Notes: a model not told the origin generated them from the letters alone. Numbered from the stretch's first letter, positions 16,382-24,367 are shown. The stretch is 41,840 nucleotides of DNA from an uncultured Psychrobacillus sp. (GCA_934234185.1 CAKQHO010000019.1:1-41840); one strand, 5' to 3'. Numbers and translations are program-made.

Positions 16382-16529
16382 AAATCTAGGGGGAGGTAGA
16401 TGGACAATAACACAAGAACCGAGTAATAACGGACTGCATCCCCTTTAACACACCATGCTCAGTGGTGTAATAAAAATAGTAAAGCTGCTTGAAATCGTCT
16501 GTCAGGACGAATTTCAAGCAGCTTTTTTT
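16382..16529 (+). ncRNA. Candidate leader or small RNA with two hairpins before the GT2 operon
   Basis: In the 305-bp gap between divergent genes, GGGGGAGG precedes a possible 8-codon peptide (MDNNTRTE). A hairpin follows, ACACCA (16450-16455) with TGGTGT (16463-16468). Next is a very strong terminator, AAGCTGCTTGAAAT (16482-16495) with ATTTCAAGCAGCTT (16511-16524), an inner CGTC/GACG, and seven T. The T tract is on the plus strand, yet no plus-strand gene lies upstream, so it ends either a short RNA or an attenuated leader of the GT2 operon, which starts 104 nt later. I could not define a promoter, so the 5' end is uncertain. Confidence 0.45.
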
Positions 16530-16632
16530 ATTTTAATTCTATGATCATGATTTTTTCATTTAAATGATTCGAATGTACATGTCCATATACAAATCCGACA
16601 TATAGATAAGATAAAAAGTTGGTGATATTTGC

Positions 16633-18015
16633 ATGATTTTTGAAGATAATACCGGTCAGCGTTGGTTAAAAATAAAGCTTTTACTATCTGTGGTCCTTTT
16701 AGTCTTTCTTATTGGACTTTTGCTATACGGACTTAACCTATACAAAATTATTCATTTTCCATTAATTAACGCAATCGCTATAAATTTCGCTAATGGTATT
16801 AAAATTTTTTTCATATCCTATCTGCTAATGACAATTGTATTAGGCTTCCTACGAATGATCATTATATTTTATTTTTGTTTTAGACAACATAGAAGAAAGA
16901 AGGTTCTAAGGGAGTATATCTCAGCAAATAAGACGTATATGGAATACTACAAGCCCCCAGTATCTATTATTATCCCTGTATATAATGAGGAGGTTATTAT
17001 CAGGAGAACCATAGATGCTCTATTAAAAAGTAACTATTCATTAACAGAAATCCTTATTATTGATGATGGCTCAACGGATCAAACAGCCTCCATCATAAAA
17101 GAATCTTACTCAGATAATCCAACAGTTAAGTTACTACAAACAAAAAATAACGGTAAAGCTTCTGCCCTAAACTTAGGCTTTCAACAGACCATAGGAGAAA
17201 TTGTTATTACCCTTGATGCAGATACGGTCTTTCACCCAGAAACTATTTCATATTTAGTTCAAAACTTTTCAGATCCTCAAGTAGCTGCTGTTACAGGAAA
17301 TTGTAAAATCGGTAACAGGAAAAATCAACTAACATTGTGGCAACATATCGAGTATGTTACTTCACAAAATTTAGAAAAAAGAGCCTTCGAAGAACTGGGT
17401 AGTATTACCGTAGTATCCGGTTCCAATAGTGCCTGGCGTAGAATGGTAGTTGAAGAACTTGGTTACTATCATACAGATAACCTTGCAGAGGACACGGAAC
17501 TTACTATAAGAATTTTAAATGCCGGTCACAAAATTATATATGAAGACCGTGCCATTTCTTATGAGGAATGTCCTGAAACAGTAAAGGACTTTGTGAAGCA
17601 GCGATTTAGGTGGTCATATGGTGTATTACAAACGGCATGGAAACATAAAAAATCGATTTTATATTCGCCAAACAAATCACTAAAATATTTCGCTGTTCCT
17701 AGTTTGTTATTTTCTTATCTGCTTTTTTTAACCTCGCCTATTATAGATATTCTTTTCATCATTGCCTTATTGTCAGGTACAACAAGTATCTATTTGTTTG
17801 CTATACTTTTTTATTTAACAGATGCCTTAAACTCGATTGTGGCTTTTAAAATTGGTAAAGAAAAAATGAGGCCACTTGTATGGCTCTTTTTCCAAAGACT
17901 AGGCTATCGTTATTTGCTAGGTTATGTCACATGGAAAGCTGTAATATCTGCTCTGCGTGGAAAGCATGTTCACTGGGGTAAATTAGAACGAACAGGTAAT
18001 AACCTATACAAATGA
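16633..18015 (+). CDS. Processive family 2 glycosyltransferase (PgaC/IcaA-like)
   Basis: A 460-residue membrane GT2. Two N-terminal helices (about 15-37 and 57-83) precede the GT-A domain, and about three to four hydrophobic helices follow (about 347-400 and 424-440). Catalytic features are VSIIIPVYNEE (110-120), DDGS (144-147), DAD (195-197), the acceptor-binding ED (286-287) and QRFRW (323-327), which marks processive beta-glycan synthases. The closest functional analogue is the poly-beta-1,6-GlcNAc synthase, but the sugar is not determined. GGTGA precedes the ATG. It is the first gene of a four-gene cluster. Confidence 0.85.
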   Translation: MIFEDNTGQRWLKIKLLLSVVLLVFLIGLLLYGLNLYKIIHFPLINAIAINFANGIKIFFISYLLMTIVLGFLRMIIIFYFCFRQHRRKKVLREYISANKTYMEYYKPPVSIIIPVYNEEVIIRRTIDALLKSNYSLTEILIIDDGSTDQTASIIKESYSDNPTVKLLQTKNNGKASALNLGFQQTIGEIVITLDADTVFHPETISYLVQNFSDPQVAAVTGNCKIGNRKNQLTLWQHIEYVTSQNLEKRAFEELGSITVVSGSNSAWRRMVVEELGYYHTDNLAEDTELTIRILNAGHKIIYEDRAISYEECPETVKDFVKQRFRWSYGVLQTAWKHKKSILYSPNKSLKYFAVPSLLFSYLLFLTSPIIDILFIIALLSGTTSIYLFAILFYLTDALNSIVAFKIGKEKMRPLVWLFFQRLGYRYLLGYVTWKAVISALRGKHVHWGKLERTGNNLYK

Positions 18016-18095
18016 TAGGTTTGTAGTATACCTTCCTTTTTACTAGTCACAAAAACAGCGTGTTAATTAATAACATAGCCCAAGGAAGTGAAGTC

Positions 18096-18785
18096 TTGAA
18101 AGTCGCTATTCATCAACCCAATTATTTACCATGGATTGGGTTCTTCGATAAGTTAGATCAAGTAGATAAATTTGTGCTTTTAGATAAAGCACGCCATTCT
18201 AAAAGTGAATTTATTAATCGAAATAAAATCAAAACCCCTCAGGGAATCTTTACATTAACTGTACCTTTAAAAAATAAGGGCATACCCATTAACGAAATAC
18301 AAATAGTGGGCAATAGTAATTGGCAAGCAAGTCATTGGAAAACCATAGAGGCTTTTTATAAGAAATGTCCCTTTTGGAATGACTATAAGGATGGGTTCGA
18401 ACAGATTTACCAAAAAAAGTGGACAAAATTGGATACATTAAATATTGCATTAATCAAACATATCAGTACTCTTTTATCTATTAAAACAGAAATATTTTTA
18501 GAGTCTGACTTCCAAATTGACTTTGGCAGTGGAAATACAAGAAATGTAAATATCACTTCTCATCTAAACGGTGATGTCTACTTATCTGGTACAGGCGCAA
18601 GGGTTTACAATGATGTGAACGAATTCAATGCTCGAAATATCACACTAGTTTATCAAGATTTCCACCATCCCATATATCCACAACGTTGGGGTGAATTCCA
18701 ACACAATCTATCCATTATCGATATGCTCTTTAATTGCGGACCGGAAACAATCGACATTATACGCAAGCAACGAATTGAAATGTAA
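18096..18785 (+). CDS. WbqC-like family protein
   Basis: A 230-residue protein that opens with KVAIHQPNYLPWIGFFDK, the hallmark of the WbqC family (PF08889), and contains HSKSEFINRNKIKT and a C-terminal HPIYPQRWGEFQHNLSIIDML. Members occur in O-antigen and other glycan clusters and are suspected to add an amino-acid or acyl group to an amino sugar; the reaction is not established. I chose TTG at 18096, preceded by AAGGAAG; the in-frame GTG at 18060 adds 12 residues that do not fit the family. It lies 80 nt after the GT2 and before the deacetylase. Confidence 0.85.
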   Translation: MKVAIHQPNYLPWIGFFDKLDQVDKFVLLDKARHSKSEFINRNKIKTPQGIFTLTVPLKNKGIPINEIQIVGNSNWQASHWKTIEAFYKKCPFWNDYKDGFEQIYQKKWTKLDTLNIALIKHISTLLSIKTEIFLESDFQIDFGSGNTRNVNITSHLNGDVYLSGTGARVYNDVNEFNARNITLVYQDFHHPIYPQRWGEFQHNLSIIDMLFNCGPETIDIIRKQRIEM

Positions 18786-18830
18786 TAGCTAGTTAAGTTT
18801 AACTTGGAGGTGAAATTAGGAGGTGAAAAC

Positions 18831-19511
18831 ATGATAACGTCCGGAAAAGAAAGATTATTAATAATTGCCCCTCACTCAGATGATGAAGTCCTTGGCTGTG
18901 GAGGACTAATTGAAAAAGCCTGCAGATATAATAATCAGGTCAAAGTAATTGTTATAGCTGTTGGTGATATTGTGCATCCGCATAATGAGAAACTTGTACT
19001 AGCTACAACGAGAATAAAAGAACTTGAGGATGCTTTAGAAGTTCTCGGTTGTCATGATTTTGAAGTATTATATAAGGATAAAGATTCCATGCTTGACACT
19101 ATCCCCAGAAATGAAATTATTTCAAAATTAGACAGTATCTTGGATAACTATAATCCTACTATGGTATTTATACCGCTCCCCAGCTACCATCAAGATCATA
19201 TCGTTCTATTCGAAACTTGTTTTGCAGCACTTAGACCTAAACCTCATCAATTTATAAAACTTATTGCCATGTATGAATATCCGCTTATTTCATGGCAGTA
19301 TCAACAATTTTGGAATACGGGAGAATTATATTTAGACCTCTCTCAGACAATTCAAAAAAAAATCGAGGCCTTTTTAAAGCATACCTCACAAGTACGCCCA
19401 AATAGCCTGCTATCTCCCGAAAGTGTTAAGAAGTGGGCAGAAATGAGGGGCCATGAAATCGGCATTCCTTTTGCAGAAAAGTATTATATATTACGATCAC
19501 ATATTATCTAA
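18831..19511 (+). CDS. PIG-L/LmbE family deacetylase
   Basis: A 227-residue zinc-dependent N-deacetylase of the PIG-L family. The metal-binding motif is PHSDDE (14-19), the usual form being HPDDE, with the partner His in HQDH (120-123). The family removes acetyl groups from GlcNAc-type sugars in GPI anchors, mycothiol, bacillithiol and antibiotics. In this cluster the likely substrate is an N-acetylated sugar of the glycan or its precursor. There is no signal peptide, so it acts inside the cell. The ATG at 18831 has a perfect AGGAGG 7-8 nt upstream; a TTG at 18804 in frame is less likely. Confidence 0.85.
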   Translation: MITSGKERLLIIAPHSDDEVLGCGGLIEKACRYNNQVKVIVIAVGDIVHPHNEKLVLATTRIKELEDALEVLGCHDFEVLYKDKDSMLDTIPRNEIISKLDSILDNYNPTMVFIPLPSYHQDHIVLFETCFAALRPKPHQFIKLIAMYEYPLISWQYQQFWNTGELYLDLSQTIQKKIEAFLKHTSQVRPNSLLSPESVKKWAEMRGHEIGIPFAEKYYILRSHII

Positions 19512-19544
19512 CCTTGTAAGGTTTTGAATAAAAGAGGAATTTCT

Positions 19545-20582
19545 ATGACTAACGAGATACCTAAAGATAACCCCATTCCACATAATCGACCAACTTTAGG
19601 AATGGAAGAAGAGAAAATGGCCATCAGTGTTATTCGGTCAGGTTGGATAGCACAGGGAACTGCTGTCGAAAATTTTGAAAATGAACTATGTAGTTATTTA
19701 GGTTTATCCCCAGGTTCAGCAGTTGCCGTTTCTAGCGGTACTGCTGCACTGTATCTCACACTAGTAGCGCTAGATGCAAAAGAAAAAAATATAGCAATTC
19801 CATACTACTGTTGCTCTTCTTTAAGACATGCTACAAATTTAGCAGGGGGAAATCCTTTTTTAGTAGACAGTAGAGAAGATTCTCCTAATATAAACATTAA
19901 TGCAATTGATCCTTCTATGGATATTGCTATCATTCCACATCTTTTTGGAATACCTCAAAAATTCCCAAAAAACACTTCCATGAAGTATCTAATAGAAGAT
20001 TGTGCTCAATCATTAGGTGCCCGTGTAGAGGGAGTTCCAGTCGGATTGCAGGGACATGTTAGTATTTTTTCATTCTATGCGACAAAATTAATTACCTCTG
20101 GTGGTCAAGGAGGGATGATTGTGTCAAAAGATCCATCTTTTATCAAAGAAATAAAAGACTATCGAATGTTTAACCAAAAATCCGATGAGAAGGACCGGTT
20201 TAACTTTCAAATGACAGACTTACAGGCAGCCATTGGAAGTGCACAATTACGAAAATTACCAGAATTTATAAAAAGAAGAGAAGCTATTTATCATGAATAT
20301 CAAGATGCAAATTTCCCATTGTTAGACATAAGTACTGGCATACAGCCCGTTCCATTCCGAGCTATTTTACAAACATCGAAACAAATGGAGATAATCACGG
20401 AACTTGCAAAACACAATATTTCAGCAACTATCCCATTACAGGAGTCAGAACTATTCGGATCGAATGAACCTTTTCCAAATGCTTCTTATTGGACTCACCA
20501 TACTGTTTCATTACCAATCTACCCTTCACTTAGCAATGAAGAGGTTAAAAGAATTATTCAAATTGTTAAAGAGATCTTATAA
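19545..20582 (+). CDS. DegT/DnrJ/EryC1/StrS-family aminotransferase
   Basis: A 345-residue PLP-dependent sugar aminotransferase. It has SSGTAAL (63-69) for phosphate binding, EDCAQSLGA with Asp152, and the Schiff-base Lys181 in SFYATKLITSGGQGG. The family converts nucleotide-linked keto-sugars to amino sugars. With 345 residues it is slightly shorter than the usual 370-400. GAGG lies 7 nt before the ATG at 19545; the upstream TTG at 19524 has none. It is the last gene of the cluster and is followed by a terminator. No sugar dehydratase is present, so the keto-sugar must come from elsewhere in the genome. Confidence 0.87.
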   Translation: MTNEIPKDNPIPHNRPTLGMEEEKMAISVIRSGWIAQGTAVENFENELCSYLGLSPGSAVAVSSGTAALYLTLVALDAKEKNIAIPYYCCSSLRHATNLAGGNPFLVDSREDSPNININAIDPSMDIAIIPHLFGIPQKFPKNTSMKYLIEDCAQSLGARVEGVPVGLQGHVSIFSFYATKLITSGGQGGMIVSKDPSFIKEIKDYRMFNQKSDEKDRFNFQMTDLQAAIGSAQLRKLPEFIKRREAIYHEYQDANFPLLDISTGIQPVPFRAILQTSKQMEIITELAKHNISATIPLQESELFGSNEPFPNASYWTHHTVSLPIYPSLSNEEVKRIIQIVKEIL

Positions 20583-20633
20583 AATAGTAGTAATTCCACT
20601 CTCCTGCCAAACTAGTTAGCTTGTGCTATTTGG

Positions 20634-20669
20634 GGCAATCTCCTGTATAAGAGATTGTCTTCATTTTTT
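20634..20669 (+). terminator. Terminator of the glycan operon
   Basis: GGCAATCTC (20634-20642) pairs with GAGATTGTC (20651-20659), with one G-U, followed by TTCATTTTTT. Confidence 0.8.
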
Positions 20670-20740
20670 GATGGACTTTTTTGATGGCTGAATGAACCCA
20701 AAACCTACTTACTTAAGATATAAATGGTCTAAGTATGATT

Positions 20741-21187
20741 TTATTTATCCTTTATTCCTCCCATCCCACCATAAATATCTATAATATTTTTCAACTGTTT
20801 TAATGTGGATGGAAGGTAGGTTTGATCCAATGGAAAATTAAATTCTAAGCTACCGTACCCAGCAGAGTCTCTAAAATATCCTTCTAAATTTATTTGACCA
20901 GTGACTTGAAATGTCATTTCAATATCAACGGAACATTCATAATTGTGGAATCTAACCTTTCCATTTAGCTTTTCATATGCTGCTTTCAACTGTTCATATA
21001 ATTGATAAACATGCCCCGTTGTAAACCATAGTCCACCATTTGTTACACGATAGTTTCCACTTTGAATATTCACAGTTCCTTCAACTGTATACCCACCTTC
21101 AAAGCTTGTCTCATCTGGAAACCCATGTAATGTATTTAATCCAAACTCAATAAAGTTTAATTCAGTACCTATCTTAAATTTTTCCAA
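20741..21187 (-). CDS. WapI-like immunity-family protein, orphan
   Basis: A 149-residue beta-rich protein with a pattern I associate with WapI/YxiG-type immunity proteins: FEGGYTVEGTVNIQSGNYRV, WFTTGHVYQLYEQLKAAYEKL and a C-terminal LDQTYLP. Such proteins block the toxic C-terminus of polymorphic toxins. No toxin gene adjoins it, so it would be an orphan or acquired immunity gene, or it could have another role. Two TTG codons are possible starts; the second (21187) is 7 nt after AGAGG, whereas the first (21193) abuts it. The family assignment is from pattern memory only. Confidence 0.5.
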   Translation of the reverse strand: MEKFKIGTELNFIEFGLNTLHGFPDETSFEGGYTVEGTVNIQSGNYRVTNGGLWFTTGHVYQLYEQLKAAYEKLNGKVRFHNYECSVDIEMTFQVTGQINLEGYFRDSAGYGSLEFNFPLDQTYLPSTLKQLKNIIDIYGGMGGIKDK

Positions 21188-21319
21188 TTTCAAACCTCTA
21201 TTCAGTTATATGTATTTTCATCAACAAATTGAAATTGCTTTATTACCACTTCGCATATGATACAGTTCTTCGTAACTAGTGTAAGTGAGGTTTTTATACA
21301 ACTCTTAAATAGAAATCGA

Positions 21320-21359
21320 ATGTATTCTCAGTTTTATGTATTCTATACACAGAATACAT
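21320..21359. repeat. Three copies of ATGTATTCT upstream of the small RNA
   Basis: ATGTATTCT occurs at 21320-21328 and 21336-21344, and its complement AGAATACAT at 21351-21359. The last two form a perfect 9-bp inverted repeat with a 6-nt spacer. They lie 60-100 bp upstream of the promoter at 21418, a usual place for an activator or repressor site. The regulator is unknown. Confidence 0.4.
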
Positions 21360-21417
21360 AATTATTTAATTATTATGGGTTGCTGTGTTATATTAAGTAA
21401 ACAGAAAACAACAGTCC

Positions 21418-21446
21418 TTGACACTGAATAATGGTAATTTTAGATT
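21418..21446 (+). promoter_or_regulatory. SigA-type promoter of the candidate small RNA
   Basis: A consensus -35 TTGACA (21418-21423), a 17-bp spacer and -10 TAGATT (21441-21446), which matches TATAAT at four of six positions. No gene on the plus strand starts within 1.6 kb downstream, but a strong terminator stands about 90 nt away. Confidence 0.6.
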
Positions 21447-21452
21447 GAACAA

Positions 21453-21542
21453 ATTAGCATCATTGGGTGCCAAACCCATTAGAGTTCTTCAGGAACAAAG
21501 AATTCTACCGCAGCATCTCCTTGTGAGATGTTGCTTTTTTTT
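21453..21542 (+). ncRNA. Candidate structured small RNA of about 90 nt
   Basis: Between the promoter at 21418 and an 8-T tract, the sequence folds into three consecutive hairpins. They are TGGGT/ACCCA (21464-21478), AGAGTTCTT/AAGAATTCT (21481-21506) and a 10-bp terminator stem, GCAGCATCTC (21510-21519) with GAGATGTTGC (21525-21534). The terminator loop region carries CTCCTTG, which could pair with Shine-Dalgarno sequences. No start codon with a ribosome binding site lies inside. It sits alone in a 634-bp gap between minus-strand genes. I do not recognise a known Rfam family; a T-box was considered and rejected. The 5' end is estimated from the promoter. Confidence 0.55.
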
Positions 21543-21821
21543 ATTTCTATGAAATGCTATCATTAAAATCATTAACAAAAGCACTTTGCCATAAACGTAA
21601 ATAATAGTATTTTCAACTTTATCTTCTGCGAAAATTTCCATTTTATTACTCAGCAAATTTTTAGGACGTTATTAAATCAACGTTCTAAATGATATTTTTT
21701 ATAACCTCTTGGGCACTTAACGTATAGATTGGACCAATATGCCTAAGTCTTAATTATAAATTTAGATACTATTTACGAATTAAAATCTAACCGCACTTAC
21801 TTATGATACAGCTCACCCTAC

Positions 21822-22364
21822 TTAAACCCGAATAATATATGCCATTTCCATTCGAACTTCCTTATTCTGTACATCTTCATTGGAATAGGAAATAGTATGT
21901 AAACCAACTACTTCAAACCCGTTACTCAAATAAAACTGGATAGCCGAAAAATTAGAGGTTTGTGTTTCTAATACAATAGATCTGACTCCTAACTCTCTAG
22001 CTCTTTTCTTAGCTAATACTATGAAACGTTTTCCAATTCCTTCTCCTTTGAATCGCTCCTCTACATATAAGTCGTGAATTAGTAATGTATTATTCCACTC
22101 TAATTTTTGTATAACCATAACGGCAACTTCCTCTCCGCTAAGCTCTGCCACATAAAATTCTGAGCCCTCTTTATATGGTTCGAAAATCTCTTCTATAGTT
22201 TTTTTCACAAAAGGAACTTCAAACTTCTTTTCTGTCATACAAATATTCCAGCCATCATCTTTTCTTTCCACGCCTACTTCATAATATTTTTCCGAACTAT
22301 ATTGGTAAGATACTTTTTTACCGCCAGGATAATCCTCTTGATAGATTTGCCGAATTGTTAACAT
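21822..22364 (-). CDS. GNAT-family N-acetyltransferase, streptothricin-acetyltransferase-like
   Basis: A 180-residue GNAT enzyme. The acetyl-CoA binding loop is RFKGEGIGKR, preceded by the strand LLIHDLYVEE and followed by the segment VLETQTSNFSAIQFYLSNGF. That last pattern is shared with streptothricin/nourseothricin acetyltransferases of the Sat4/SatA type, so the substrate may be an antibiotic amino group, but this is not proven. Its ATG follows GGGGGATTAATT. It is transcribed in the same direction as the TetR gene upstream, with 31 bp between them, so the two may be cotranscribed. Confidence 0.8.
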   Translation of the reverse strand: MLTIRQIYQEDYPGGKKVSYQYSSEKYYEVGVERKDDGWNICMTEKKFEVPFVKKTIEEIFEPYKEGSEFYVAELSGEEVAVMVIQKLEWNNTLLIHDLYVEERFKGEGIGKRFIVLAKKRARELGVRSIVLETQTSNFSAIQFYLSNGFEVVGLHTISYSNEDVQNKEVRMEMAYIIRV

Positions 22365-22395
22365 AATTAATCCCCCTTAATCCATAATAAAAAAA

Positions 22396-22989
22396 TCATT
22401 CACCGTTGTTACTTTTAATAAAGGAAATAATATCAATATATAATTTGGTTATTTCTTCAGGGGTTTTATCTAGGTCATTTTGTATCCACTGTTCGATTAA
22501 CCCTAAAAAAGCTGACGTGATAAAAGATAAAAAATATTCCATAGGTACATTTAGATTGGCAATGAAGCTTTCATTTTTTTCTAAATTGATACGTACCTGT
22601 TCGGAGAAAGCAGCACGAAATCGTAGGTGAAAGCCTGCTCTTCCATGGTCACCCAGAAATACTTTTAATAAGGGTGCATGCTTCTTTATAGAGCCGAATA
22701 ATGTCGCAGCAAGCTGCTCCTGCCCTGCTTCAAACGTATAGGTAGATGAATAATTTGATTGCAATTTATCAATATGATTTCCTATATCGTTAAACAGCTG
22801 CTGCTCGATTTGATCCAGCAAGTCAAATTTATCCGTGTAATGTAAATAGAAGGTCCCACGATTGATTGCAGCCTGCTTTGAAATATCACCGACCGTAATT
22901 GATTCAAAAGACTTCTTCTCTAATATTTGTATAAATGACCTTTGAATAAGTTCCTTTGTCTTTCGGTTTTTTTCTATATAAATACTCAA
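22396..22989 (-). CDS. TetR/AcrR-family regulator (YhgD-like)
   Basis: A 198-residue TetR-type repressor. The DNA-binding domain shows KELIQRSFIQILEKKSFESITV followed by GDISKQAAINRGTFYLHYTDK-type helix-turn-helix sequence; the C-terminal ligand domain is helical. The start is taken as TTG at 22989 after GGGAG; the open frame extends 33 residues further upstream, but that part runs through the operator region and has no ribosome binding site. It is divergent from a YhgE-like membrane protein, the same pairing as Bacillus yhgD/yhgE, and probably represses both genes through the 15-bp sites in between. Confidence 0.85.
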   Translation of the reverse strand: MSIYIEKNRKTKELIQRSFIQILEKKSFESITVGDISKQAAINRGTFYLHYTDKFDLLDQIEQQLFNDIGNHIDKLQSNYSSTYTFEAGQEQLAATLFGSIKKHAPLLKVFLGDHGRAGFHLRFRAAFSEQVRINLEKNESFIANLNVPMEYFLSFITSAFLGLIEQWIQNDLDKTPEEITKLYIDIISFIKSNNGE

Positions 22990-23012
22990 AAAAACTCCCT
23001 CTCTTTCAAAAT

Positions 23013-23093
23013 TGAACAACTTGTTCATTTTGTTGATTGCTTTGCACTTCCTTCGATTATAAAATAAACACGTACCACTGAACAACATGTTGA
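23013..23093. promoter_or_regulatory. Twin TetR-type operators and divergent promoters
   Basis: Two related 15-mers, TGAACAACTTGTTCA (23013-23027, a perfect palindrome around a central C) and TGAACAACATGTTGA (23079-23093), lie 66 bp apart. For the plus-strand gene, TTGCTT (23037-23042), 17 bp and TAAAAT (23060-23065) form a promoter. For the minus-strand gene, TATAAT (complement of 23056-23061) lies 17-18 bp from a TTGTTC inside the right-hand operator. Binding at the sites would block both promoters. Confidence 0.7.
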
Positions 23094-23117
23094 AAATTGA
23101 GAAAGGATGAATTCCAT

Positions 23118-24263
23118 ATGAAATTATTCAAAGAAAAACTAGCTTGGGCTGCTCCCATTGCTGTTATATTAATCATTGCTCTATTTTCGGTAAACTTATT
23201 CGCACAAGGAGACCCGCAAGTAAAAAATCTACCAGTTGCACTTATTGTGAATGATGAGGGTGATCATGTAGATGCGGTAAAAGCTGCAGTAGAGCAAGCG
23301 AGTAAAGGGATAGATGGTGCAGAGCCCATGCTAGCCTTTACAAATGAAAAACAAGAGGATATCGAAAAGTTATTTGCTGATAAAGAGTATTACGCAGCAT
23401 TAGTTATTCCGGAAGGCTATAATGACGCGGTGCAAAATGCGATGACAAACAATAGTCCCGCAACATTGGAAGTATACCTAAACCAAGGCTTTAACGTGAC
23501 AGGCTCTAACTTCGCTAAAACAGCATTAAATGGTTTAATTACACAGTTAAGCGGACAATATTCTACAAACTTTCTAGCTCAGATGGGCGACCAACAAATC
23601 GATGCTGACAAAGCCGCAGTGCTAGTAAATCCAATTGTCTCGAAAGAACAGGTATTCAATCCCATTACTGCTGCCACGGCAAATGGTAGTGCTCCTACCT
23701 TGTTGGCTGTACCTGCTTGGGTAGGTGCGTTAATCGGAGGGTTTGTTTTGTTCCTATCCACCTCCAGTATACTAAAAAGAGAACGGTTAACTCGTAAACA
23801 AACGTTACGTTTAATGGGTGAGCAAGTATTGCTAGGTGTTCTTATCGCCCTGTTCTCAGGCTTCACTGTTGCAACACTAGCATCTCTTGCTGGTATTAAC
23901 ATGCCAAGCTACTTCTTAGTTGCTTTCTTTGTATCCTTTGCAGCATTCTGTTTCTTCTTATTAGTATCAGCGATTACTGCATGGATCGGTAAACCCGCAA
24001 TCACATTGTTCATGGTTGTAATGCTTCTAGGTATGGGTGTATTAATGACACCACAAGAAATGCTACCAAGCTTCTTTGTTAACTTCATTCGTCCTTGGGT
24101 TCCTATCCGTTTCGCATCCGAAGGTTTACGAGAAATCTTCTACTTCGGCAGCGGCTTTTACACTGGCAGCTCATTTAACACGATTTTAGGTATCGGCATT
24201 GTAGGTATCGTGATTTTCCTACTATCTATTTTCAAGCCAGTGAAAGCTCCAAAAAACCAATAA
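23118..24263 (+). CDS. Short YhgE/Pip-type ABC-2 membrane protein
   Basis: A 381-residue membrane protein. One N-terminal helix (about 10-31) is followed by an outside domain of about 170 residues beginning QGDPQVKNLPVALIVNDEG, which is typical of YhgE/Pip proteins. Five or six C-terminal helices (about 195-375) then follow, as in ABC-2 permeases. Bacillus YhgE is roughly twice as long, so this is the compact form. No ATPase gene adjoins it. The likely role is export or tolerance of a compound sensed by the divergent TetR protein. I chose ATG at 23118 with AAAGGATG upstream; the TTG-led extension at 23097 is unlikely. Confidence 0.78.
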   Translation: MKLFKEKLAWAAPIAVILIIALFSVNLFAQGDPQVKNLPVALIVNDEGDHVDAVKAAVEQASKGIDGAEPMLAFTNEKQEDIEKLFADKEYYAALVIPEGYNDAVQNAMTNNSPATLEVYLNQGFNVTGSNFAKTALNGLITQLSGQYSTNFLAQMGDQQIDADKAAVLVNPIVSKEQVFNPITAATANGSAPTLLAVPAWVGALIGGFVLFLSTSSILKRERLTRKQTLRLMGEQVLLGVLIALFSGFTVATLASLAGINMPSYFLVAFFVSFAAFCFFLLVSAITAWIGKPAITLFMVVMLLGMGVLMTPQEMLPSFFVNFIRPWVPIRFASEGLREIFYFGSGFYTGSSFNTILGIGIVGIVIFLLSIFKPVKAPKNQ

Positions 24264-24270
24264 TCAAAAA

Positions 24271-24309
24271 AACGTTATTTTGCACTTAACGCAAAATAAC
24301 GTTTTTTTT
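24271..24309 (+). terminator. Terminator of the YhgE-like gene
   Basis: A perfect 13-bp stem, AACGTTATTTTGC (24271-24283) with GCAAAATAACGTT (24291-24303), followed by eight T. Confidence 0.92.
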
Positions 24310-24367
24310 ATGGAGGTTTAGAAGACTACGGCAAGTACTTACCTTGAATTATTACCTACGTCCTTTG

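Noticed and set aside
16456..16543. 29-codon frame starting at the ATG in the leader hairpin loop
   Set aside because: It reads through the terminator stem and T tract, and there is no ribosome binding site in front.
21464..21534. T-box riboswitch, suggested by GGGTGCC and TACCGCAG words
   Set aside because: The T-box consensus with its antiterminator is absent and no aminoacyl-tRNA synthetase or amino acid gene lies downstream on that strand.
21464..21550. 29-codon frame reading through the small RNA terminator
   Set aside because: TTG start lacks a ribosome binding site and the codons are those of the hairpins and the T tract.
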